Below are positions 48,756 to 58,946 of a DNA stretch of 64,000 bases, piece by piece. The notes beneath the pieces are model-generated. The model searched no databases. It saw only the letters and a program-made list of their open reading frames with translations, and was not told where the DNA came from. Position 1 is the stretch's first letter, and each line of letters opens with the position of its first letter. The translations under genes and the position numbers were made by a program. Origin of the DNA: Parapristionchus giblindavisi (taxonomy: Eukaryota > Nematoda > Chromadorea > Rhabditida > Diplogasteridae); assembly GCA_943737045.1 (NCBI GenBank), contig CALSFV010000025.1, positions 1,048,501 to 1,112,500 of the forward strand, given 5' to 3'.

Positions 48756-49082
48756 TTATTGATTTATTGATTGATTGATTTATCACCCCTGATATCGATC
48801 GATTTTATTGATTCGTTCAATCGATATCATGTCCACTCAATAGATCATATTACTGATTGATAGTTTGTTTCGTTGTTTTTTGCCAATTCTTAGGTGTAGC
48901 GAAAGTTGTTGTATGATACTCATGTTGTTTTTGTTCGTTTTTTTCCCCGAAATGACGTCATAAATATATTAATCAACTTTATCGATTTACATTGCGGGTT
49001 GCTGAATACCCCGTGTACTTGTGGTGTAAGTATGTGATTACGGTACGATGATTATCGATTGATCATTGAAGTCTATCGATCA

Positions 49083-52000
49083 ATGGAGCGCAAATGTCAC
49101 CCTGGTTGTATCATGAGACGGCCAAAGGAAGTGTACAATCGGGATGACTTTGAGTACTGTAGCTCCTCGTCGGAACCCGAACTGGAGCACTCGCCGCTAG
49201 TACTGTACGGTACTTTTGGGTGTACTGTAGCTTTTTTTAGATATTGATTTTACTTTTTTTTGTCTTTGTGTCCAACAGGTTATAGCTTAACTTATCGTGT
49301 ACAGTACAGTACAGTAATACACATTATCAAGAATACACTTATCGTAATATAAGTAATACACTTATCGTGTAGCAATCAATAATAGGACGAATACCGTAAC
49401 CTGGAAATCCGTTCAGGAAGGACGATCCGATCGTGATGTGGACGATCGATGTTCAGGCTGCACGCGCCAATGATGATGTCACGGGGGTGGAGGAGCTACT
49501 CGACCGCACCCTCTCTACCGTACCCCTGTACGTTGGTAATCATCGATTGATTAGTGACTTACAGTATCCTCCAACTCAGGTTTTGTAGGGTAAAATGATA
49601 GTAGGTAGCGCGCTAAAAGTAACTTACCTTGTACTTACTTTTTTGTTACTGTTTAGCTTTTTCGTGTATTTATAGCGTGAAAGTAAGTAAACAGTAAGTT
49701 ACTTTTTGCGCTCTAATTACTGTAATATTACCCTGCAAAACCAGAGAACTGTAAATATTGATTAACTGTATTGATCGATTATCGATCGATTTCAGACTGC
49801 CATCACCTGACCCTGACGAGCCCGAAGTGGACAAGGCAGATATCAAGGCGGGACTGCAGCGTTCCATCAAGACCCTGGCGGCGTTTCACGGATTCGAAGG
49901 TGGTCTTGCTATTTGCCGGACACGGTCATTGCTATTTGCCGGTTACAGATGTTGAGCCAGCTGCGCTGGATTCATTGACATGGTCGGTCGCTAACTACCT
50001 CGAGGGGCTGTGTCGTGAACTGAAGTACAATGCTATGCTGAGAGAGGATAAGCAAGGGCCTATCGAGCTGAGAAAGGTATACGGTAGTTTTCCCGCTGGG
50101 ACACTTGCCGGGGTGTACTTATTTAATGGTAAACGAAGGGTTGGTGTAGTGTGTTTCTTTCATTTGACAAACGTCGCCCACTCACAGAATGCCTTCGAGT
50201 ACACGCTGTGCCAGTGGAAGTACATGCTGAAGCCGCCGAGAGGAACGGACGCACTTCGTCTGTACTATGATCGATCGATTAGAGAGGTACGGTGGATTTC
50301 CGTTTCGGTGATACTGTAGTTGCTGTCTGGGTTACGGTAGTCGGTGAGGAAGCGTGCGACAGGCTTGATCACTGTGAAATAAACGAGCCATTTTAAGGGC
50401 CATTTCTTTATGGAGTAACATATATAGCTTTGTAATTCTTATCATGACGAATGAATATTAATTGTTCTTTGTGAAGCCAAATAATTTAAATAAATTTAAC
50501 ATACGTCTTGTCCTCCATTATTTGGCTTCACAAAGAAAAATCAATATTTATCGAGTACGGTATTTCAGACTGCCGCTCGTACGGAGCGTAATGCGCGTCG
50601 TTGGATTGAATGGAGAAAGGCAGGAGCAGAGGGAGACTTTGAAGAGGAAAAAGAAGCGAAAGTACTGTAATTGATCGGTGGCGGTTACGGTATGTCAAGT
50701 ATTACGGTAGATTATTCCAGGTGGAAGCAGTAGAGGCGAATGATGGTGATGGATATGAGGATGATGAGGAAGTCGGTGATGGAGTGACGTCGCCGTTTGA
50801 TTCTGATGATGATGATGAAGATGAGGAGGAGGAGGAAGGTGAAGAGGAGGAGGAGGAGGAGGAGGAGGACGTAGAGGAAGACGAGGACTGCATCAAGTTG
50901 AGACTGGTCGAGGAGAAAGGTATTCTTGGCCGCTACTGGTTACGGTAGATTTGGGCAACGCCCACTTGTGCGGCGTATGCCCATTATTGATTAATTGCGA
51001 GAGCAAATCTTTTGTGTCATACAATTGCATACCCTTATAATCGGATCCGCTATCTGTTACAGAATCACAATTTAAGCGACAAATGAAGATTTTTCTAAAT
51101 CCACATGCCATATTTCGAAAATGTACTCACCTTTAAAAAAATGTGATTGCGCCGAAAATGTGTGATTTGTGTTTGCAGTGTTTAATCAATCAATCAATTT
51201 ATTCATATCAAGTAATAATACTACATTAGTAATAATATAATATTGCAGGGTGGTTCATGAAGGGAGATTATTCGCGATCTGTGATCGATCCTCGTTCGGA
51301 TGATGACGATTCGGACGCGGATGGATTTATCGATCGATTGGACACTACGGTAGATCAGAAGAGAGAAGATGATTATGTCGAGGATGAGGAGGAGGAGGAA
51401 GAGCTGAACGAAGATGACCTCATGCTGTCCGCGGATCTGGCCTTTAGCCGCGAGGAGTTGCTCATGATGGCAAGGGTACGGTAGGCGAGGGGAGGGTTAC
51501 TGTAATGATGGTTATGGTAGCGAGGAGTATGACGGGTCTCTCGAGTATGGTAGGATTGGGTACTGAAGGATTGGATGGTATGCCATGGATGGATTTTGTA
51601 GTTTGGGTGGTCCGGTCATTGTAGTTTGATCTTTGATCTTTGCAGTTCCAACATGATCCAAAGACGTACGGCCTGCCTCACCAGCAGCGCGTTGCTCTGG
51701 CGGAGGAGAGAATCTATATGATGCGTGAGATGAGACAGGTGCACATTATTGCCATTTAACAAAAATCATTGCTTTAACGATGAATAAATTGCTCCAATGA
51801 ATCAAAATTGACCAATTTATTCAGCGTATAATCGGAACAATTTATTCATTGGTAAAGCAATGATTTTTGTTAAATGGCAATATTTTGGCGTGATTTCTTT
51901 CAATGAAGTAGATTCGAAGGAAAGGAAAACAACGAAAAGAAAGAAAAATAATGAAAATAATGAAAATCGTACGAATTATTGTTGTAATAATAATTATAAT

Positions 52001-54203
52001 AAAAAAATATTATTATTATTGTTGTTGTTGTTGTTGTTTTTGTTGTGTATTTTTTGCGTGCTACAAGCTAGACTCTTACTGTTCTGCTGAATACGTCTAA
52101 AACTTGCTCTTTTGTCAATGTAGCTTGACATATACAGAGGCCGTATTAATAAAAAGGACTGAAATCCGTTTTCCGACAAACGTGCGGTATGCCACCGTTC
52201 ATGGATACGGCCTCAGATTTCTGAGGGTGATTTTTGCCTGGTGAAAACATAGGGCGAACACCTAGGTAATCGGATTCACAATCAGTTTTTTTGATTTTTA
52301 GCAAATTTAGCTCGAAATCAAGTCAGGTTTTTCGATTTTTGTGAAATTTTGGCTCAAAATCCGGTCAGGCTTGGTCCTTTGTAACCTACTTTTCGACCTA
52401 TGGGTGAAAAGACTCCAGTCCGAGGAGCAAACATATTTTCTTTATTTGTACTCGTTAAGATGGCCCACCAGCATGGAGGAATTGTCGAAGATGGTGCAGA
52501 AGACGACACAACAGAGGAGGGGGAAGAGTACGAGAGTGGAGATGATTTCGAACAGGTACGGTAGCGGCATACTGTAGTTGATATCGTAGTCTGTAGTTTG
52601 TTACGGTAGGTATACGGTAGGCTCAATGTACTGTATATCAGGAGAACATCCTCCCGCAGCGTCGTATTGTGGTACCCCGCAGGAGACTCATGAAGGCACC
52701 TGAGGTGAGTTAACGTTTTATTGATTGATCTTTCATACGAAAATTTATTGATTGATTGATATCAGAATTTATCGATTGATTGATATCACAGCTTATTGAT
52801 TGATTGGTATCACATTTTATTGATTGATTTTTGATAAGTCAATTTATTGATTGATTGGTATCACAGTTTATTGATTGATTTGTGATACGACAGTTTATCT
52901 ATTGATTGATATCAGATTTTAGTGATTGATTTTTGATAATATTGATCACTTCAGAAGAAGGCTCCTGACGATTACGACAATGAGGAGGAGGAAGAATACG
53001 ATGGAGATGATGATGATGATGAAGGAGATGAGGAACCGTCGGTACGTCTGTAGTCTGTAGTTTGATCTCTTTCACACTTGTCGTCTGTAGTTTGAAAGCT
53101 TCTTCTAGAATTTTTTTTGTTTTCTGGGTGAAAAAAGTCGAGCGCACTGTGCCACTCCTGTTTTTTTTTGGAAATTTTAGAAGTAAAAAAATTGCCGAAA
53201 AACGAATACGCCGAGGCATGTTCAGCAATCTGTAGTCTGTTGGTTGATATTTTGTATGATTTGTAGACTGTACTTTGATCTCATAGCCAACACTAGTGCT
53301 TAACATTTGTATATACTTATTCTACATCAGTGAGTCCCCCTCTATGCCCTTCATCGAATCAACATAATTCACAATATTTATTTATCACTTGTTGTCACAT
53401 TTACTCAATGTTAAATGAATTAAATCCAATTAAATTGAATTAAATTAGGTCACATATCACTTGTTTTACAGTCACCACCGCCGATTCTCCAGCCGTACGC
53501 GCGCGCTGCGGACGCGTCGCCTGAATCGCTCGAAGGAGAGGACATTGATATGAATGGCAACATGGATGATATGTCGGATCAGCGGAACACTCCCGATGTT
53601 AGTTGATCTTTGATCTTTGATCTTTGATCTTTGATCGCTGACCCCTGCGTGCAGTTGCAGGATATGGACTATGGTGTATCGGAGGACGAGGAGGAGGACA
53701 GCGATGGAAGAGGAGGGTCGGCCCTGCTCATGAACTACCAGCAGGTTACTGTAGCTTACGGTATTGTAAGATAGTGAACGATTTTGGTTACTGTAGTTAG
53801 CGTGCTATGTTACGGTGGTTTATGTTGCTCCCGAAGTGGACATGTATTGTAAATGATCTAGTTGAGTAAAAAACAAATATTTTAAAACATACGTGGACGG
53901 CTTTGTCGCTGGCGGCAAGACCCACCCGGTTTTGGCACCCGACCCATCCGATTTAGCCATAATTCACTCAAAAATGAAAACCATTTAGCCAAAACTCACT
54001 GTAAAATGAAATTTTGGGTCCAACACATCCGATTTTTGTGCGCTACCCAGCCGATTTTAATTTCCAGCGGCAAATGTTGCCCACGTATGTTTTAAAAAAT
54101 AAAATAATAATAATGATAATTATTATTATTATTATTATAGGTACAGAACGATCAATATGGTAACGATGAAGAGGACATAATGGATGATTACTATGAGGAG
54201 TAG
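49083..54203 (+). CDS. Acidic nuclear protein with histone-fold-like segment, SPT7-like/BTP type (15 exons, 571 aa)
   Basis: Exons 49083-49219, 49417-49527, 49796-49899, 49949-50076, 50188-50286, 50569-50661, 50721-50919, 51249-51475, 51646-51738, 52460-52555, 52642-52704, 52955-53041, 53472-53597, 53655-53744 and 54141-54203 join in phase (1716 nt). Residues about 97-145 (KAGLQRSIKTLAAFHGFED then VEPAALDSLTWSVANYLEG) have the pattern of a BTP/SPT7-type histone fold: hydrophobic helix, HxGF turn, ALD-LT, and a long helix. Such folds pair with TAF partners in SAGA/TFIID-type complexes. From residue ~225 the protein is dominated by Asp/Glu runs, typical of chromatin factors. The SPT7-like (SUPT7L) assignment is by pattern only. 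The exon 1 donor (GG|GTGTAC) and exon 10 start are chosen by phase. Intron 3 is only 49 bp. Many donors read GTACGG. Confidence 0.7.
50454..50548. mobile_element. Small hairpin MITE in intron 5 of the acidic-protein gene
   Basis: Left arm 'aatattaattgttctttgtg' continuing to 'aagccaaataat' and right arm 'attatttggcttcacaaagaaaaatcaatatt' are inverted copies of about 31 nt around a 32-nt loop. Confidence 0.8.
51748..51884. mobile_element. Hairpin MITE in intron 9 of the acidic-protein gene
   Basis: 'attgccatttaacaaaaatc' continuing to 'attgctttaacgatgaataaattg' is mirrored by 'caatttattcattggtaaag...gttaaatggcaat' with about 46 bp between the arms. Confidence 0.85.
52137..52215. mobile_element. 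Truncated copy of the 'GTATCCATGAACGTTGGCA' MITE
   Basis: Left 'gaggccgtat' and right 'ccgttcatggatacggcctc' terminal repeats match the 44241-44386 element, with most of the interior missing and no TGACGTCA. It lies in intron 9 of the acidic-protein gene. Confidence 0.6.
52717..52945 (+). repeat. TTATTGATTGATT intronic repeat
   Basis: Seven or eight spaced copies of 'tttattgattgatt(g)gtatcac' fill the intron between exons 11 and 12 of the acidic-protein gene. Confidence 0.8.
53600..53636 (+). repeat. TTTGATC heptads in intron 13 of the acidic-protein gene
   Basis: Five tandem heptads directly after the exon 13 donor (GTTAGTTGATCTTTGATC...). A shorter tract (51625-51644) runs straight into the exon 9 acceptor, ...GATCTTTGCAG. 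Confidence 0.85.
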
Positions 54204-55612
54204 ATCAATACTACCGTATTCCCTTCCTACCGTATGCCTACGCTATCGTATTCCCTTCCCACCGTATGCCTACCCTATCGTATTCAACTCCTGTGTGCCC
54301 TCCACACTAAATACTCTTTCTACCGTAACTCATCCAACCGTATTCCCTTCCTACCGTATGCCTACCCTATCGTATTCAACTCCTGTGTGCCCTCCACACT
54401 AAATACTCTTTCTACCGTAACTCATCCAACCGTATTCCCTTCCCACCGTATGCCTACCCTATCGTATTCCCTTCCTACCGTATGCCTATCCTACCGTATT
54501 CCCTTCCTACCGTATGCCTACCCTACCGTATTCCCTTCCTACCGTATGCCTACCCTATCGTATTCAACTCCTGTGTTCTCTTCCCGCTAAGCACTCTTTC
54601 TACCGTAACTCTTCATATCCTACCGTATTCGTTCCTACCATTTTCCCCTCATACTGCATCTCTGTACCGTATACTATATTACCCGATGTCCCTATCTGCA
54701 CCTGTCAAATCGGGATTTCCGCCTTATCGTATACCCATATACACCTTGTATCGTAGTCTCTCTTTGTTCTTACATTAGCCAAACCCTAAAGAAGCGATGC
54801 CCCTTTATCCCCTAATAATATCTTTGATTTACAGTATCTGCAGGGTTTTCATCCATACACAATACGAGAATGCTGATGCTCCATCGAACTGGTTTACTGT
54901 AGTTTGATCTCTACCCTTGTTGGTTACGGTAGCTGTATCTCCTTATACGGTATTCCCTTCCTACCGTATGCCTACCCTATAGTATTCAACTCCTGTGTCC
55001 TCTTCCCACTAAACATTATTTCTACCGTAACTCTTCATATCCTACCGAATTCAATCCTATCATATTCCCCTCATACTGTATCTCTCTACCGTATACTGTA
55101 CTAGTAGACGTCACCCGTTCTGAACTCTGTCAAATCGGGTTTCCACTTTATCGTATAACCGCATTCCTCGTATCGTAATCACTCTTTGATCTTACATTGG
55201 CCAAACCCTAGAGAAGTGATGCCCCTTCATTCCATGTCTCCTAACACTACCTTTGCTTTACCGTATCTGCAGGGTTCTCATCCATACAATACAAGAATGC
55301 TAAATCTCCATCGAACTGGTTTACTGTAGTTTGATCTCTACCCTTGTTAGTTACGGTAGCTTTTTCTCCTCATACGGTAGTGTTTTTTGATCGATCGATA
55401 ATATCATATTTTACTGTACTGTAACTTGTTCTGTTTTTTTCTCTTTAATTTTTGTTTTGTTAATTGAAAAAATAAATCAAATTTTGTTCGAAAATGTGTA
55501 AAGATCAGGGGAAGGAGTGTGGATATCAAAAGAAATTGCAGAACGAAACATTAAGAACAAGATTACGGTAGACAAGCATACGGTAGGTATAAGAAACAAA
55601 ATCAATCGATAA
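54204..55612 (+). repeat. CTACCGTATNCC minisatellite region downstream of the acidic-protein gene
   Basis: From 54210 to about 54600, units of ~32 bp built on 'ccgtattcccttcctaccg' and 'tatgcctaccctatcgtatt' repeat ten or more times, with longer ~130-bp higher-order units. A second, decayed block (54900-55380) duplicates 54605-54950, including 'tttactgtagtttgatctct'. Open frames here are by-products of the repeat. The rest up to 55612 shows no gene. Confidence 0.85.
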
Positions 55613-58600
55613 CTAGACAAGATGCCGTCTGGCCGCCTCATTGACACAGTCGAGATTGTACCGAATGATCTTGATTCGACGAGCGGCCTCCTGGTCCGAC
55701 TTCTGTTCGAGGCCTGAATGTTACTGTAGTCGATTATTATTGATTTTTCTAGTTTTATTATAGTTTCGATTAGATAACTACTGCATGTGATCACGGAATA
55801 ATAATAATAACAACAATAATAATAATAATTAATATAAATAATCATATAATTTACGTTTCTCTGCCCTGTCTATCACTAGAGCCGCCTTAACCACCAATTG
55901 TGGATCGAAATTGGCTGATTCTGCCAGAATACGAGTCAACTTCTGCAGAAGAGTGAGCAAGGCGACGTCATCTGCCTCCATGGTCGCTGGAATATCGATT
56001 GAGTAGATCACAAAATCAATAATTCAATTTTCTGACACTTGCACACCAGAAACTAATTTGAAACGCTCCGATCTCGCAATGCTATCTCGTTTTCATCGTC
56101 TACGAGAGATCACCAGAGAGGAGTTTCAAATTAACTCGTAGTGTGCCTTAAAAGCTCTTTTTTAATTCATCTAATTTAATTTAATGACTAATAACTTAAT
56201 AAATAAATATTACTTTCGGCACGTTCGAGTAGCTCCGCGTAGTAATCAATGGCTCGTCGGTACATATCAGATCGAGTTGAGGGATCTGTAAAAGATATTA
56301 GTTCCTGATCCTCAATTCAGAAGATCACTCCCCCTCATCCAGTTTGATTTTTTTAAACTTTAAACACGTTTTATCAAGAGGTCAATTGGGAATCTCATCT
56401 TCATTCATCCATCCATCATCCAGTTATGGTCTATCAATATCCCAGACCCTTCAAATACGTATGGGTACTCCAATTTTGAGATAAAATCTTGTAAAACCGT
56501 GAAAATTTAAAGAAAATCGTCAATTCATGGTCCAATCCTTGGGGGGGGGGGGGGGGTCTATCCCAAGGGATAACCAGAGACGTTGTCTGCCCTGATCCCC
56601 TTACCACCTCCCATATTTTCACCAAACACGCTCTCATAGACGTGTTGTTTCACTGTTGCCACATTCCTTTGGTGCGTGCTAAATAAAGGTCTACGAGACA
56701 ACAAAGGTATCTTCATTCGATAGACACACAAACACACTTTCATTGTTCCCTATCAACGAGATCAATGATCTCTCAGAGTAATTGGGAACTATCTAGCGAT
56801 ACTGTCAAGCCGAATAACAAGGGAATGTTCTCAGGTCGCGGAAAAGAAACTGGATGAAATTTTGCATAGACATAGCTGATTTGTAAGATCATTGGAACAG
56901 TCCAAAAATCCTGGCGTGCATCCAGTTTGCTTTCCGCGAGCTGAGAACCTTGTAAGCCTCAACACAATTCACGATATTTATTTACCACTTGTTGTCACAT
57001 TTATTCAATGTAAGATAAATTAAATTAAAAATTAAGAAAGCGAGAGAGCATGGCAAAACATGAGTGTTGCGTATTAGCTCGGTGTATCACTTTAAAGGAC
57101 ACTTCCTTATTTTAATTTAATTTAATTTAATTTATCATACATCAATAAGATGCGACAACATTTGAAATAACAGATGAAAATTTTTTCGAACCCTTCGTTT
57201 CGGAACAGAGATGTTTTCGAACATTAATTTGTGGTGCTTTTACTTTGAATAATTATAAAACATCCCGTCATAGGTGGAAAAATATAGATTATTACACAAT
57301 TTAAAATAATTAAATAATCAAATAATTAAAATTGAAACTTCAAAAATTTGTTCCCTGTTAAGACGTACCTCTACACGACCGTGCATGGAACCAGAATGCG
57401 TCGGCCTGCATGATCATATGGGCGAGTTTTGTGTAGGGAGATCCGCAGAGGACAAGACGGGCGATGCATGTCTGGAGTGATTATTGATATACGTCCGTGA
57501 TTATTGATTGGCTATTGATATACTTTCATGATTATTGATTGATTATGGTTATTGAAATATCTACTTTCCCTACAATCATTACTCCCTCAACTAAAATATT
57601 ATAACTCATCTGCTTGCTGAAGATTCTATAAAAAGTCGTGAAAAAGGGACCTCATATCGATTATATTCTGCATTTATCTGTTGTTCAATCGATTCGATTT
57701 CGGTCGAACTTGGATCGTACCTGATTAAAATCCATAAGTAAAATTTTTTTAAATTATATTTAAATTTTAAAAATCCACCTTTGCAGGTTATTCAGTCTCT
57801 TCTCCAACGGAATCACCCTTCTACAATGAGCGTTCTTGATTACGAATAATTCTGGCCAATCTGAAATTATTGATCGATTTCCAATTATTGATTGATACAC
57901 AATTATAATAGTCGATTTTCATCGACAATTATGTAATTGCTCGACTGTCGAAAATTTTCAAAATATTATTTTCGGTAGGAATACTATTGTCTTCATGATG
58001 TTAAAGAAATTTTAATTAATTAAATTAATTTAAATTCAAGAATATTTAAATTATTTTATTATTTAAATTAAAGATCCACTCACCCAAGGCCACTCCCCTT
58101 TCAATCTTTTCCTCGACAATATCGATCAGCTGCCGCTCATACGGAGCTATTCCACCATCTACCGTAACCCTCTGATGGTCTACCGTATCCCTCCTTCTTC
58201 CTGATCGTCCTGCCGTATACCGTGACTCTACCGTACTCTTGGTATGTCTGTCGGTCGGTTGATGTGAGATGGATCGATCGACGGATAGAAGTTGTGAGGA
58301 AATGCTTTGATTCTCTTCCGATGGGTCTTCAAGAATTTCGAAACAAATTTAGTTGATATAGTTCTTGATGTAATATATTATATTTTATCAACGTGCGTAT
58401 GCACGAAACGAAACACATAAAAGTGACTAGTGAAAATTCATGAAATTTAAATGTGATATATTGGGGGGGGGGTCTCAAGGTTTGGTATCTAATTACTTGA
58501 CAAAGTTTTTCAGAAAATAATACCCCCTTCTTTGCCAACTCAATGACATGAGAATGAATTGAGATGCAATTGTTTAAGATGAAATAACATGATTTGAAAT

Positions 58601-58692
58601 TAAATAAATGCAAATTTTCAAAAAAAAATCTGTCGAAAAGTCAGTGCTCACTTATGTTTCAGTCGTTCAATATCAGCGATATTGGAAGTCAT
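55613..58692 (-). CDS. Unrecognised helical protein, second gene of a minus-strand pair (8 exons, about 273 aa)
   Basis: Minus-strand exons 58692-58652, 58304-58084, 57860-57779, 57720-57651, 57471-57369, 56285-56214, 55986-55855 and 55713-55613 (TAG stop) join in phase (822 nt). After a Ser/Arg-rich N-terminal part, residues from about 76 on look helical: APYERQLIDIVEEKIERG, WPELFVIKNAH, IESIEQQINAEYNRYE, KLAHMIMQADAFWFHAR, AIDYYAELLERAE, VALLTLLQKLTRILAE and VVKAALVIDRAEKR. I do not recognise the family; repeated A/L/E-rich helices hint at a scaffold or subunit role. The start of exon 2 is uncertain (weak acceptor chosen for phase). The ATG lies 81 bp after the stop of the upstream minus-strand gene, suggesting co-transcription. 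Confidence 0.65.
56041..56154. mobile_element. TTAA-type MITE in an intron of the 55.6-58.7 kb gene
   Basis: 'gcacaccagaaactaatttgaaa...tttcaaattaactcgtagtgtgccttaa' gives the family inverted ends and 'ctacgagaga' core; the left TTAA is lost. Confidence 0.65.
57033..57103. mobile_element. TTAA MITE remnant in the 55.6-58.7 kb gene
   Basis: 'agaaagcgagagagcatggc ... ttagctcggtgtatcacttt' matches the right half of the family. Confidence 0.5.
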
Positions 58693-58716
58693 TGACTATT
58701 ATTCCTCGTGGTTTGG

Positions 58717-58722
58717 TTTATT
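58717..58722 (-). terminator. AATAAA between the two minus-strand genes
   Basis: On the minus strand 'ttttAATAAAcc' falls about 50 nt after the stop of the upstream gene and 25 nt before the ATG of the downstream one. A possible trans-splice acceptor 'ggaataatag|tcaATG' follows. Confidence 0.5.
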
Positions 58723-58773
58723 AAAATAGTAATAATAACACATTCGTACACTGTCGATTATATCGATTATCGA

Positions 58774-58869
58774 TTACTTTGACCTACCAATCCATCGGAT
58801 GATCCTTGCTATTTCGTCCACTTGAATGATCGCTGCCTACAACATTTCAAATATTGATTTTTAAAAGTC

Positions 58870-58946
<77 letters not shown>

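Noticed and set aside
50702..50896. Poly-serine minus-strand frame
   Set aside because: Antisense of the Asp/Glu-rich exon 7.
54184..54778. Long overlapping open frames of PYSLPTVCLPYR type
   Set aside because: Translation of the CCTACCGTATGCC minisatellite; no stops because of the repeat period.
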